A stretch of 64,000 nucleotides of DNA. Origin: Streptomyces caelestis. Its GTDB lineage: Bacteria; Actinomycetota; Actinomycetes; Streptomycetales; Streptomycetaceae. How positions within the stretch are numbered: the stretch's first letter is position 1; the number at the start of each line of letters is the position of its first letter. The notes beneath the pieces were generated by a model. It was not told the DNA's origin, did no database searches, and saw only the letters and a program-made list of their open reading frames with translations. The stretch is taken from positions 1-64,000 of the forward strand of contig NZ_LGCN01000197.1 in assembly GCF_001279005.1 (NCBI RefSeq), given 5' to 3'. A program made the translations under genes and the position numbers. Positions 29,213-37,838 of this stretch are shown in pieces.

Positions 29213-29818
29213 ATGGCTGGACCCCAGCGCCGCGGTGGCGGTGCCGGTGGCGGCGAGCGGCGGGACCGGAAGGGCCGTGACGGCGGCGCAGCTGCCGCCG
29301 AGAAGACCGCGTACGTTGAGCGCGTCGTCGCGATCAACCGCGTCGCCAAGGTTGTGAAGGGTGGTCGTCGCTTCAGCTTCACCGCGCTGGTCGTGGTGGG
29401 CGACGGTGACGGCACCGTGGGTGTCGGATACGGCAAGGCCAAGGAGGTGCCGGCCGCCATCGCCAAGGGCGTTGAGGAGGCCAAGAAGCACTTCTTCAAG
29501 GTCCCCCGCATCCAGGGCACCATCCCGCACCCCATCCAGGGTGAGAAGGCTGCCGGCGTCGTGCTGCTCAAGCCCGCGTCGCCCGGTACCGGTGTGATCG
29601 CCGGTGGTCCGGTGCGTGCCGTGCTCGAGTGCGCCGGTATCCACGACGTGCTGTCGAAGTCGCTCGGCTCCGACAACCAGATCAACATCGTGCACGCGAC
29701 CGTGGCGGCCCTCAAGGGCCTGCAGCGTCCCGAGGAGATCGCGGCCCGCCGTGGTCTGCCGCTCGAGGACGTCGCCCCCGCGGCTCTTCTCCGTGCGCGT
29801 GCCGGGGCGGGTGTGTGA
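29213..29818 (+). CDS. rpsE: Ribosomal protein S5
   Basis: A 201-residue S5, with a Gly/Arg-rich N-terminal tail of about 30 residues, then [19 protein letters not shown] and the C-terminal domain. It helps maintain decoding accuracy; spectinomycin-resistance mutations usually map to its N-terminal loop, which looks normal. Confidence 0.98.
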   Translation: MAGPQRRGGGAGGGERRDRKGRDGGAAAAEKTAYVERVVAINRVAKVVKGGRRFSFTALVVVGDGDGTVGVGYGKAKEVPAAIAKGVEEAKKHFFKVPRIQGTIPHPIQGEKAAGVVLLKPASPGTGVIAGGPVRAVLECAGIHDVLSKSLGSDNQINIVHATVAALKGLQRPEEIAARRGLPLEDVAPAALLRARAGAGV

Positions 29819-29820
29819 TC

Positions 29821-30003
29821 ATGGCGCAGCTCAAGATCACGCAGGTCAAGTCCTACATCGGCAGCAAGCAGAACCACCGTGACACCCTGCGCTCCCTTGG
29901 TCTCAAGGGCATCAACACGCAGGTCGTCAAGGAGGACCGCCCCGAGTTCCGCGGCATGGTGCACACCGTCCGCCACCTCGTGACGGTCGAGGAGGTCGAC
30001 TGA
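29821..30003 (+). CDS. rpmD: Ribosomal protein L30
   Basis: A 60-residue L30. [19 protein letters not shown] and [11 protein letters not shown] are standard. The ATG immediately follows the rpsE stop (spacer 2 nt). Confidence 0.97.
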   Translation: MAQLKITQVKSYIGSKQNHRDTLRSLGLKGINTQVVKEDRPEFRGMVHTVRHLVTVEEVD

Positions 30004-30005
30004 TC

Positions 30006-30461
30006 ATGGCGGAGCAGAACCCGCTCAAGATCCACAACCTCCGTCCCGCCCCGGGCGCCAAGACCGCCAAGACCCGTGTCGGTCGTGGTGAGGCGTCGAA
30101 GGGTAAGACGGCCGGTCGTGGTACGAAGGGCACCAAGGCCCGTTACCAGGTTCCGGAGCGCTTCGAGGGTGGCCAGATGCCGCTCCACATGCGCCTCCCG
30201 AAGCTGAAGGGCTTCAAGAACCCGTTCAAGACCGAGTACCAGGTCGTGAACCTCGACAAGCTGGCCGCGCTCTACCCCGAGGGTGGCGAGGTCACCGTCG
30301 AGGGTCTCGTGGCCAAGGGTGCCGTGCGCAAGAACAGCCTCGTCAAGGTCCTCGGCCAGGGCGAGATCTCGGTGGCGCTGCAGGTGACGGTCGACGCCGT
30401 CTCCGGCTCCGCCAAGGAGAAGATCACCGCCGCCGGCGGTACCGTCACCGAGCTCGTCTGA
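30006..30461 (+). CDS. rplO: Ribosomal protein L15
   Basis: A 151-residue L15, with the Gly-rich N-terminal extension ([19 protein letters not shown]) that threads into 23S rRNA. Followed by a 244-nt spacer before secY. Confidence 0.97.
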   Translation: MAEQNPLKIHNLRPAPGAKTAKTRVGRGEASKGKTAGRGTKGTKARYQVPERFEGGQMPLHMRLPKLKGFKNPFKTEYQVVNLDKLAALYPEGGEVTVEGLVAKGAVRKNSLVKVLGQGEISVALQVTVDAVSGSAKEKITAAGGTVTELV

Positions 30462-30486
30462 CCCTTTCAGGTGTCTCGATGACGTA

Positions 30487-30540
30487 GAACGATCCCGACC
30501 GGGGATACTCCACATTTGGGGTATCCCCGGTTGGTCGTTC
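30487..30540 (+). terminator. Large stem-loop before secY
   Basis: A perfect 11-bp stem, ACCGGGGATAC/GTATCCCCGGT, with a 12-nt loop. It is extended, after an internal loop, by an outer GAACGA/TCGTTC stem. It may attenuate or terminate between rplO and secY, or be an RNA-binding site. Confidence 0.6.
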
Positions 30541-30621
30541 CTAGGGCGGCATGGTCGCCGGTAAGGTGGCCTGCGCTGCCCACTGACCCCGGGCGCCTCG
30601 TACGGGCACTCGGGACGGCAG

Positions 30622-30650
30622 TTGACCGTTACGTAATTCGTCCTTAGTCG
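30622..30650 (+). promoter_or_regulatory. secY: Candidate secY promoter
   Basis: TTGACC at 30622-30627 is followed after 16-17 nt by a weak -10 (TTAGTC region, 30644-30650). The -35 is good and the -10 poor. It would let secY-adk-map be expressed independently of the upstream ribosomal genes. Confidence 0.35.
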
Positions 30651-30705
30651 GAATCTCAAGACCGTCACCCTTGACGCAGATGCGCGGGGGGTCGCAGGAG
30701 GCACC

Positions 30706-32019
30706 GTGCTCACCGCGTTCGCCCGGGCGTTCAAGACGCCCGACCTGCGCAAGAAGCTGCTCTTCACGCTCGGCATCATCGTGGTGTACCGCGTCGGTAC
30801 CAACGTTCCCATTCCGGGCGTCGACTACCGCAACGTCCAGACCTGCATCGACAATGCCGAAGCCAATTCGGGTCTGTTCGGTCTGGTCAACATGTTCAGC
30901 GGCGGTGCGCTGCTCCAGATCACGATCTTCGCCCTGGGCATCATGCCGTACATCACCGCGTCGATCATCCTGCAGCTGCTGACCGTGGTGATCCCGCGTC
31001 TGGAAGCCCTCAAGAAGGAGGGCCAGGCCGGCACGGCGAAGATCACGCAGTACACCCGTTATCTGACGGTGGCGCTGGCCATCCTGCAGGGCACCGGCCT
31101 GGTGGCCACCGCCCGCAGCGGCGCCCTGTTCCAGGGCTGTCCGGTCGCGAGCCAGATCGTCCCGGACCAGTCGATCTTCGTGACCGTCACCATGGTCATC
31201 ACCATGACCGCCGGTACGGCCCTCGTCATGTGGCTCGGTGAGCTCATCACCGACCGCGGCATCGGCAACGGCATGTCGATCCTGATGTTCATCTCGATCG
31301 CCGCGACCTTCCCCTCCGCCCTGTGGGCCATCAAGGAGCAGGGCAGCCTCGCGGGCGGCTGGATCGAGTTCGGCACCGTCATGCTCGTCGGCTTCGTCAT
31401 GGTCGGCCTGGTCGTCTTCGTCGAGCAGGCCCAGCGCCGGATCCCCGTGCAGTACGCCAAGCGCATGGTCGGCCGCCGCTCCTACGGCGGCACGTCGACG
31501 TACATCCCGCTCAAGGTGAACCAGGCGGGCGTGATCCCCGTCATCTTCGCCGCGTCGCTGCTGTACATCCCGGCGCTGATCGTCCAGTTCTCCAGCTCGA
31601 CGGCGGGCTGGGCGACGTGGATCGAGGCGAATCTCGCCAACCCCGGGGCCACGGCGCACATCGTTCTGTACTTCCTCCTGATCGTGTTCTTCGCCTTCTT
31701 CTACGTGGCGATCTCCTTCAACCCCGAGGAAGTCGCCGACAACATGAAGAAGTATGGTGGCTTCATCCCGGGCATCCGGGCTGGCCGACCGACCGCTGAG
31801 TACCTCAGCTACGTACTCAACCGGATCACCTGGCCGGGTTCGCTGTACTTGGGTCTGATCGCTCTCGTGCCGACAATGGCGTTGGCCGGTTTCGGGGCAA
31901 ACCAGAACTTCCCGTTCGGCGGGACCAGCATCCTGATCATCGTAGGTGTCGGTCTCGAGACGGTGAGGCAGATCGAGAGCCAGCTCCAGCAGCGCAATTA
32001 CGAAGGGTTCCTCCGCTGA
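30706..32019 (+). CDS. secY: Preprotein translocase subunit SecY
   Basis: A 437-residue SecY with ten hydrophobic segments, forming the membrane channel of the Sec translocon with SecE and SecG. The start (LTAFARAFKTPDLRKKLLF), the plug region (MFSGGALLQITIFALGI) and the C-terminal GVGLETVRQIESQLQQRNYE are conserved. The GTG has an AGGAGG ribosome binding site 4 nt away. The stop overlaps the adk start (TGATG). Confidence 0.98.
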   Translation: MLTAFARAFKTPDLRKKLLFTLGIIVVYRVGTNVPIPGVDYRNVQTCIDNAEANSGLFGLVNMFSGGALLQITIFALGIMPYITASIILQLLTVVIPRLEALKKEGQAGTAKITQYTRYLTVALAILQGTGLVATARSGALFQGCPVASQIVPDQSIFVTVTMVITMTAGTALVMWLGELITDRGIGNGMSILMFISIAATFPSALWAIKEQGSLAGGWIEFGTVMLVGFVMVGLVVFVEQAQRRIPVQYAKRMVGRRSYGGTSTYIPLKVNQAGVIPVIFAASLLYIPALIVQFSSSTAGWATWIEANLANPGATAHIVLYFLLIVFFAFFYVAISFNPEEVADNMKKYGGFIPGIRAGRPTAEYLSYVLNRITWPGSLYLGLIALVPTMALAGFGANQNFPFGGTSILIIVGVGLETVRQIESQLQQRNYEGFLR

Positions 32020-32672
32020 TGCGAATCGTCCTCGTCGGGCCGCCGGGTGCCGGTAAGGGTACGCAGGCCACCCGCCTTGCCGAGAAACTGCGCATCCCGC
32101 ACATCTCCACAGGCGACCTGTTCCGCGCCAACATCAGCCGGCAGACCGAACTGGGGAAGCTCGCCAAGTCCTACATGGACGCGGGCAATCTCGTCCCCGA
32201 CGAGGTCACCATCGCCATGGCCAAGGACCGCATGGAGCAGTCCGACGCCGAGGGAGGCTTCCTGCTGGACGGCTTCCCGCGCAACGTGTCGCAGGCCGAG
32301 GCGCTGGACGAGCTGCTGCAGACCGAGGGCATCAAGCTGGACGCCGTGCTCGATCTGGAAGCCCCCGAGGACGAGGTCGTCAAGCGGATCGCCGGGCGGC
32401 GGGTCTGCCGCAAGGACTCGGCGCACGTGTTCCACGTGACGTACAGCCCGCCGAAGCAGGAGGGCGTGTGCGACCTCTGCGGCGGTGAGCTGTACCAGCG
32501 CGACGACGACTCCGAGGACACCGTGCGGACGCGGCTGGAGGTCTACCACACGCAGACCGAGCCGATCATCGGTTACTACCGGGCGCAGGGGCTGGTCGTC
32601 ACCATCTCCGCGATGGGGCCCGTCGACGAGGTCACGGGCCGTGCGCTGGAGGCGCTGAAGAGCGGTAAGTAG
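32019..32672 (+). CDS. adk: Adenylate kinase
   Basis: A 217-residue long-form adenylate kinase (ATP + AMP to 2 ADP). The P-loop GPPGAGKGTQ is at 7-16 and the AMP-site STGDLFR follows. The LID region contains a CDLC pair and may bind zinc, as in many Gram-positive enzymes. Translationally coupled to secY by a 1-nt overlap. Confidence 0.97.
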   Translation: MRIVLVGPPGAGKGTQATRLAEKLRIPHISTGDLFRANISRQTELGKLAKSYMDAGNLVPDEVTIAMAKDRMEQSDAEGGFLLDGFPRNVSQAEALDELLQTEGIKLDAVLDLEAPEDEVVKRIAGRRVCRKDSAHVFHVTYSPPKQEGVCDLCGGELYQRDDDSEDTVRTRLEVYHTQTEPIIGYYRAQGLVVTISAMGPVDEVTGRALEALKSGK

Positions 32673-32686
32673 TGCTGTACGTCGGT

Positions 32687-32725
32687 CACAGCCGCGGTTC
32701 CCTTGTGCGAGGGGCTGCGGCTGTG
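32687..32725 (+). terminator. Stem-loop after adk
   Basis: A 9-bp perfect stem, CACAGCCGC/GCGGCTGTG, with an inner CCC/GGG pairing, starting 14 nt after the adk stop. Likely terminator of the spc-secY-adk transcript. Confidence 0.6.
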
Positions 32726-32974
32726 GCTTGGCCGGGCGGTGTTCGCGCGGCCCGGCGTCCGCGGGGCGCCTCCCCCGGAGGGGGCGCCGCCTGTGCCCAC
32801 CCTCCACCGCTTCCGGCTTCGCTCGAACAGGAAAGCACCCTCATCGCCCCCGGGGTGCCTCCCAGGCCCTTAAGGCGCCGGGGGAGGCGCGACTGCCCGC
32901 GGTGGCGAGGTCGGGGCCCCGTATCGTTGGACGTGTTCGTCCCCTCTCCTGGTCCCAGAAAGGCCGTCGTCCCC
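32726..32974 (+). repeat. GC-rich palindromic spacer before map
   Basis: No gene. The stretch is rich in short inverted repeats, including GGCGCC...GGCGCC (32765-32788) and CCTCCC...GGGAGG near 32850-32890. It resembles dispersed GC-rich intergenic repeats of Streptomyces. The map promoter should lie in its last 100 nt. Confidence 0.4.
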
Positions 32975-33811
32975 ATGGTGCAGATCAAGAGCCCTGAGCA
33001 GATCGCCAAGATGCGTGAGGCGGGGTTGGTCGTCGCCGCCATCCACGCGGCCACCCGTGAGGCCGCCGTGCCCGGGGCCACGACGAAGGATCTGGACCAG
33101 GTCGCCCGCAAGGTGCTCGCGGAGCACGGCGCCAAGCCGAACTTCCTCGGCTACGGCGGCTTCCCCGCGACGATCTGCACCTCGGTGAACGACGTCGTCG
33201 TCCACGGCATCCCCTCCGACGACGTCGTCCTCAAGGACGGCGACGTCATCTCCATCGACTGCGGCGCGATCATCGACGGATGGCACGGCGACGCCGCCTA
33301 CACCGCGTTCGTCGGGTCCGGCCACTCCCCGGAGCTGGTCGAGCTGTCCCGGGTGACCGAGGAGTCGATGTGGGCCGGCATCGCGGCCATGAAGCAGGGC
33401 AACCGGCTCGTCGACATCTCCCGCGCCGTCGAGACGTACATCCGGCGCCAGCCCAAGCCGGGCGGCGGCAAGTACGGGATCATCGAGGACTACGGCGGCC
33501 ACGGCATCGGCACCGAGATGCACATGGACCCGCACCTGCTGAACTACGTCGACCGCAAGCGGGGCAAGGGCCCCAAGCTGGTCCCGGGCTTCTGCCTCGC
33601 CATCGAGCCGATGGTCTCCCTGGGCACCCCGAAGACGAAGGTCCTCTCCGACGACTGGACGGTCATCACCACCGACGGCACCTGGTCCTCGCACTGGGAG
33701 CACTCGGTGGCCCTGACCGAGCAGGGGCCGCTGGTCCTGACGGCTCCCGACGGGGGCAGGGCGAAGCTGGCGGAGATGGGCATCACGGCGGCGCCGGACC
33801 CGCTCGGCTGA
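32975..33811 (+). CDS. map: Methionine aminopeptidase type I
   Basis: A 278-residue metal-dependent enzyme removing N-terminal Met from new proteins. Metal ligands are visible: two Asp in IDCGAIIDGWHGDAAYTAF, His in GGHGIGTEMH, Glu in AIEPMVSLG and Glu in the C-terminal EQGPLVLT. The frame is open upstream, but the ATG at 32975 (MVQIKSPEQIAKMREAG) is the family start. A decayed copy of its 3' end lies about 110 nt downstream. Confidence 0.96.
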   Translation: MVQIKSPEQIAKMREAGLVVAAIHAATREAAVPGATTKDLDQVARKVLAEHGAKPNFLGYGGFPATICTSVNDVVVHGIPSDDVVLKDGDVISIDCGAIIDGWHGDAAYTAFVGSGHSPELVELSRVTEESMWAGIAAMKQGNRLVDISRAVETYIRRQPKPGGGKYGIIEDYGGHGIGTEMHMDPHLLNYVDRKRGKGPKLVPGFCLAIEPMVSLGTPKTKVLSDDWTVITTDGTWSSHWEHSVALTEQGPLVLTAPDGGRAKLAEMGITAAPDPLG

Positions 33812-34268
33812 CGACCGGCCGCGGGCGGGCGGGCCGGCGGAGGCCGGTGCAGCCGCTCGAAGCCTGTGGGACGCCCCGGCGCCGAGCCCGCGGGAGCGGC
33901 GTGGAGAACCGGCCGGCCGGACGGCCGTCATCACCGGCGGCACCTGGCCCTCGCACGGGGAGCATGCGGTGGCCCTGGCCGAGCGGGGGGCGCTGGTCCT
34001 GACGGCGGCTCCCGGCGGAGGCAGGGCGAAGCCGGCGGCGACGGGGATCACGGCGCCGGGTCCGCTCGGCCGGCGACCGGTCGCGGGCGGCGCCGGGGAG
34101 GGGCTTCGTCCGGTTAAGGATCTCCGAGGCGGGGCAGGATTCTCGATTCGTTTTTCCGGGTGTGCTGACGTAGACTGACTCGTCGGCTCTCGTGCACCCG
34201 CATGTCCGCATGTACTACACACGGTGCACGCCAGAGTCGATCAAGGTAGTCGATTCGAAGGGCGAAGC
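33812..34268 (+). other. map-infA spacer
   Basis: 457 nt with no intact gene. It holds the degenerate copy of the map 3' end and, after it, the infA promoter region. A TAGACT -10 hexamer is at 34171-34176 with no clear -35; infA starts 93 nt beyond. Confidence 0.5.
33921..34091 (+). pseudogene. Decayed duplicate of the map 3' end
   Basis: This segment aligns with map 33659-33830. Translated in its own frame it reads ITGGTWPSHGEHAVALAERG, then LVLTA-GGRAK-GIT-PLG, matching the map C-terminus ITTDGTWSSHWEHSVALTEQ and its following residues. The metal-ligand glutamate region is copied, but there is no start, no N-terminal part, and the map stop codon has become CGG. A non-functional tandem remnant. 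Confidence 0.85.
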
Positions 34269-34490
34269 GTGGCCAAGAAGCAAGGTGCCATCGAGATCGA
34301 GGGCACTGTCGTCGAGTCTCTTCCGAACGCCATGTTCAGGGTCGAGCTCCAGAACGGCCACCAGGTCCTGGCACACATCAGCGGCAAGATGCGTATGCAC
34401 TACATCCGCATCCTCCCTGACGACCGGGTCGTGGTGGAGCTCTCTCCGTACGACCTGACGCGTGGCCGGATCGTCTACCGGTACAAGTAG
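34269..34490 (+). CDS. infA: Translation initiation factor IF-1
   Basis: A 73-residue IF-1, starting with [23 protein letters not shown], then the S1-like OB fold through RGRIVYRYK. It binds the ribosomal A site during initiation. Placement before rpmJ-rpsM is the usual order. Confidence 0.97.
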   Translation: MAKKQGAIEIEGTVVESLPNAMFRVELQNGHQVLAHISGKMRMHYIRILPDDRVVVELSPYDLTRGRIVYRYK

Positions 34491-34549
34491 ATCTTGCCCG
34501 CTCCCCGGCCCGCCGGGGTGATGGCACTGACCCGGAGAACCTCACACCC

Positions 34550-34663
34550 ATGAAGGTCAAGCCGAGCGTCAAGAAGATCTGCGACAAGTGCAGGGTGATC
34601 CGCCGTCACGGCCGGGTCATGGTCATCTGCGAGAACCCGCGCCACAAGCAGCGCCAGGGCTGA
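34550..34663 (+). CDS. rpmJ: Ribosomal protein L36
   Basis: A 37-residue L36 of the zinc-binding type: ICDKC (C11, C14), then [13 protein letters not shown] with C27 and H32. [14 protein letters not shown] is the typical start. A CCCCGG/CCGGGG stem lies between infA and rpmJ. Confidence 0.97.
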   Translation: MKVKPSVKKICDKCRVIRRHGRVMVICENPRHKQRQG

Positions 34664-34740
34664 CCGCAGCACGATCGACCCTCTGCGACTTCCGCAGAAA
34701 TTCGCGCGACGCGAGCAGTACACGTTCATACGCAGGTCCC

Positions 34741-34801
34741 GAGCCGCACGGCTCGACACCCCCGGCTCGGAGGCCGGGGACCTGGTCCGTACCTGGTACG
34801 G
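34741..34801 (+). promoter_or_regulatory. Structured leader before rpsM
   Basis: Three consecutive hairpins occupy 61 nt: GAGCC/GGCTC (34741-34754), CCCCGGC/GCCGGGG (34760-34779) and CCGTACC/GGTACGG (34787-34801). They lie in the 192-nt gap between rpmJ and rpsM and could be a translational control element of the alpha operon. Confidence 0.5.
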
Positions 34802-34855
34802 CGGGCTGGGATCCGGTCCTGCGGAAGACCTCCGACAATCAACTGGAGCCATTGA

Positions 34856-35236
34856 ATGGCACGCGTTTCCGGTGTTGACATCCCGCGCGAAAAGCGCGTG
34901 GAGATCGCCCTCACCTACGTGTTCGGCATCGGCCGGACCCTTTCGCAGCAGACGCTGGCCGCCACCGGCGTCGACCCGAACACCCGCGTTCGCGACCTCT
35001 CCGAGGAGCAGCTCGTCGCGATCCGCGAGTACGTCGACAACAACATCAAGACCGAGGGTGACCTCCGTCGCGAGGTCCAGGCCGACATCCGCCGCAAGGT
35101 CGAGATCGGCACCTACCAGGGTCTGCGTCACCGTCGCGGCCTGCCCGTCCGCGGTCAGCGCACCAGCACCAACGCGCGTACCCGCAAGGGCCCGCGTCGC
35201 GCCATCGCCGGCAAGAAGAAGCCGGGCAAGAAGTAG
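34856..35236 (+). CDS. rpsM: Ribosomal protein S13
   Basis: A 126-residue S13. [20 protein letters not shown] and the C-terminal [15 protein letters not shown] are standard. It contacts the 50S at bridge B1 and the P-site tRNA. Confidence 0.98.
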   Translation: MARVSGVDIPREKRVEIALTYVFGIGRTLSQQTLAATGVDPNTRVRDLSEEQLVAIREYVDNNIKTEGDLRREVQADIRRKVEIGTYQGLRHRRGLPVRGQRTSTNARTRKGPRRAIAGKKKPGKK

Positions 35237-35300
35237 TCCGCAGCGGACCTCTGTCCACGGTCTTCGCTGTAGGACCGACCACCTCCCGTAGGAGAACGAC

Positions 35301-35705
35301 ATGCCCCCCAAGGGTCGTCAGGGCGCTGCCAAGAAGGTGCGCCGCAAGGAAAAGAAGAACGTCGCTCACGGCCACGCGCACATCAAGAGCACGTTCAACA
35401 ACACGATCGTGTCGATCACGGACCCGTCCGGCAACGTGATCTCCTGGGCCTCCGCCGGCCACGTCGGCTTCAAGGGCTCCCGGAAGTCCACGCCGTTCGC
35501 CGCGCAGATGGCCGCCGAGTCGGCTGCCCGCCGCGCTCAGGAGCACGGCATGCGCAAGGTCGACGTGTTCGTCAAGGGCCCGGGCTCCGGTCGTGAGACC
35601 GCGATCCGCTCCCTGCAGGCCACGGGCCTCGAGGTCGGCTCCATCCAGGACGTCACCCCGACCCCGCACAACGGCTGCCGTCCGCCGAAGCGCCGCCGCG
35701 TCTGA
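35301..35705 (+). CDS. rpsK: Ribosomal protein S11
   Basis: A 134-residue S11 in the 30S platform. [19 protein letters not shown] and the C-terminal [18 protein letters not shown] are diagnostic. Directly followed by a spacer with a partial copy of its own 3' end, where many bacteria have rpsD. Confidence 0.98.
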   Translation: MPPKGRQGAAKKVRRKEKKNVAHGHAHIKSTFNNTIVSITDPSGNVISWASAGHVGFKGSRKSTPFAAQMAAESAARRAQEHGMRKVDVFVKGPGSGRETAIRSLQATGLEVGSIQDVTPTPHNGCRPPKRRRV

Positions 35706-35762
35706 CGCGACGGTTCGGCCGGTCGGCTCCCTGCTGGGGGTGCGGGGTCGTCCCCCGCGGTG

Positions 35763-35801
35763 CCGCAGCACGGCTGCCGTCCGTCGAAGCGCCGCCGCGT
35801 C
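35763..35801 (+). repeat. Partial duplicate of the rpsK 3' end
   Basis: A 39-nt segment matches rpsK 35664-35702 with three mismatches (offset 99 nt). It encodes the S11 C-terminal [10 protein letters not shown] region in altered form and ends where the rpsK stop would be. It sits between rpsK and rpoA. Confidence 0.8.
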
Positions 35802-35958
35802 CAAGACGCCGGCCGCTTCGTTCGGCTTCGGGTTCGGGCGGTACGGCTCGCAAGGGCCGTGCCGCCCGTACCCTTGTAGTACCCGCACTTTTCACCGGGT
35901 GCGGTTTCCGTCGGGCGTCAAATAGCGGGTGCCCACGAAAGAAGGATCTGATCACCAC

Positions 35959-36981
35959 ATGCTGATCGCTCAGCGTCCCTCGTTGACCGAAGAGGTCGTC
36001 GACGAATTCCGCTCCCGGTTCGTGATCGAGCCGCTGGAGCCGGGCTTCGGCTACACCCTCGGCAACTCCCTCCGCCGTACCCTCCTGTCGTCGATCCCCG
36101 GTGCCGCCGTCACCAGCATCCGCATCGACGGCGTCCTGCACGAGTTCACCACCGTGCCGGGCGTCAAGGAGGACGTCACCGACCTGATCCTCAACATCAA
36201 GCAGCTGGTCGTCTCCTCGGAGCACGACGAGCCGGTCGTGATGTACCTGCGCAAGCAGGGCCCGGGTCTGGTCACCGCCGCCGACATCGCGCCGCCGGCC
36301 GGTGTCGAGGTGCACAACCCCGACCTCGTCCTCGCCACGCTCAACGGCAAGGGCAAGCTGGAGATGGAGCTGACCGTCGAGCGCGGTCGCGGCTACGTCT
36401 CCGCCGTGCAGAACAAGCAGGTGGGTCAGGAGATCGGGCGCATCCCGGTCGACTCGATCTACTCGCCGGTCCTCAAGGTCACCTACAAGGTCGAGGCGAC
36501 CCGTGTCGAGCAGCGCACCGACTTCGACAAGCTGATCGTCGACGTCGAGACCAAGCAGGCCATGCGTCCGCGCGACGCCATGGCGTCGGCCGGCAAGACC
36601 CTGGTCGAGCTGTTCGGTCTGGCCCGCGAGCTCAACATCGACGCCGAGGGCATCGACATGGGCCCGTCCCCCACGGACGCCGCCCTCGCCGCCGACCTGG
36701 CGCTGCCGATCGAGGAGCTGGAGCTCACCGTTCGGTCGTACAACTGCCTCAAGCGTGAGGGCATCCACTCCGTGGGTGAGCTCGTCGCCCGCTCCGAGGC
36801 GGACCTGCTCGACATCCGCAACTTCGGTGCGAAGTCCATCGACGAGGTCAAGGCCAAGCTGGCCGGCATGGGCCTCGCGCTGAAGGACTCGCCCCCCGGG
36901 TTCGACCCGACCGCTGCGGCGGACGCGTTCGGTGCGGACGACGACGCGGACGCGGGCTTCGTCGAGACCGAGCAGTACTGA
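35959..36981 (+). CDS. rpoA: RNA polymerase alpha subunit
   Basis: A 340-residue alpha subunit. The N-terminal domain ([20 protein letters not shown]) dimerises and nucleates core assembly. The C-terminal domain has [19 protein letters not shown] and the UP-element helix-hairpin-helix. The acidic tail is typical. ATG 35959 ([14 protein letters not shown]) is the family start. Confidence 0.98.
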   Translation: MLIAQRPSLTEEVVDEFRSRFVIEPLEPGFGYTLGNSLRRTLLSSIPGAAVTSIRIDGVLHEFTTVPGVKEDVTDLILNIKQLVVSSEHDEPVVMYLRKQGPGLVTAADIAPPAGVEVHNPDLVLATLNGKGKLEMELTVERGRGYVSAVQNKQVGQEIGRIPVDSIYSPVLKVTYKVEATRVEQRTDFDKLIVDVETKQAMRPRDAMASAGKTLVELFGLARELNIDAEGIDMGPSPTDAALAADLALPIEELELTVRSYNCLKREGIHSVGELVARSEADLLDIRNFGAKSIDEVKAKLAGMGLALKDSPPGFDPTAAADAFGADDDADAGFVETEQY

Positions 36982-37043
36982 GGGCTCGGGACCTTCGGTC
37001 CGTACTCGGCTGCCGGTCGGCTGTGGCCGGTCGCGCAGTTCCC

Positions 37044-37062
37044 CGCGCCCCTCTGGGGCGCG
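37044..37062. repeat. Streptomyces GC-rich palindromic repeat
   Basis: CGCGCCCC-TCT-GGGGCGCG, preceded by GGTCGCGCAGTTCCC. I recall this module as a widespread dispersed intergenic repeat in Streptomyces. It lies between rpoA and rplQ; a related half (CCCGCGCCCCTTGAGGG) follows rplQ at about 37760. Confidence 0.6.
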
Positions 37063-37171
37063 GACCCTCCGGGCGTCAGAAATGGCGCCCGGATCTCCGA
37101 CGGGCGACCGCCCGCTCGGATACTGACCCCGGTACCTGATACGGCCGGGGCAGACACCTAGGAGAGACACC

Positions 37172-37672
37172 ATGCCGAGGCCCACCAAGGGCGCCCGTAT
37201 GGGCGGCAGCGCCGCGCACGAGAAGCTGCTCCTCGCGAACCTCGCGAAGGCGCTGTTCGAGCACGGCCGTATCACCACCACCGAGGCGAAGGCGCGCAAG
37301 CTGCGTCCGTACGCCGAGCGTCTGGTCACCAAGGCGAAGAAGGGCGACCTTCACAACCGCCGTCAGGTGCTCCAGGTCATCACGGACAAGAGCATCGTCC
37401 ACACGCTCTTCACCGAGATCGGCCCGCGGTACGAGAACCGTCCCGGTGGCTACACCCGCATCACCAAGATCGGTAACCGCCGTGGCGACAACGCGCCCAT
37501 GGCCGTCATCGAGCTGGTCGAGGCGCTGACGGTGGCGCAGGAGGCCACCGGCGAGGCCGAGGCCGCGACCAAGCGTGCGGTCAAGGAAGACGCCCTCAAG
37601 AAGGACGAGGCCGTCGAGGCCAAGTCCGACGAGGCCGCCGAGGCTCCGGCCGAGGAGTCGAAGGACGCGTAA
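37172..37672 (+). CDS. rplQ: Ribosomal protein L17
   Basis: A 166-residue L17. The conserved core ([19 protein letters not shown] to about 115) is followed by a 50-residue Ala/Glu/Lys-rich tail not present in E. coli but usual in Streptomyces. Last gene of the alpha operon. Confidence 0.97.
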   Translation: MPRPTKGARMGGSAAHEKLLLANLAKALFEHGRITTTEAKARKLRPYAERLVTKAKKGDLHNRRQVLQVITDKSIVHTLFTEIGPRYENRPGGYTRITKIGNRRGDNAPMAVIELVEALTVAQEATGEAEAATKRAVKEDALKKDEAVEAKSDEAAEAPAEESKDA

Positions 37673-37780
37673 GCGTTCCGCCGGGGCTGTGTGATGGCGG
37701 CTGCGGCACCGGCGAGGCTGATCGCGCCCGCGCGGCGGAGCCGCATACGAGCGACAGTCCCGCGCCCCTTGAGGGTGTTG

Positions 37781-37820
37781 GCGGGTCCGTTCCTTTTCAG
37801 GAGCGGGCCCGCTTTCGTGT
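37781..37820 (+). terminator. Alpha operon terminator
   Basis: A 13-bp stem, GCGGGTCCGTTCC/GGAGCGGGCCCGC, with two G-U pairs and loop TTTTCA, followed by TTTCGTGT. This is the most classical terminator in the window. It ends rplQ just before truA. Confidence 0.75.
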
Positions 37821-37838
37821 GTCTGAGAGGATCTGTAC

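Noticed and set aside
30006..30461. Merging rplO and secY in one operon without control
   Set aside because: A compound stem-loop and a candidate promoter between them argue for a separate control point.
33921..34091. A second functional methionine aminopeptidase
   Set aside because: Only the C-terminal quarter is present, with no start codon and a lost stop; it is a remnant.
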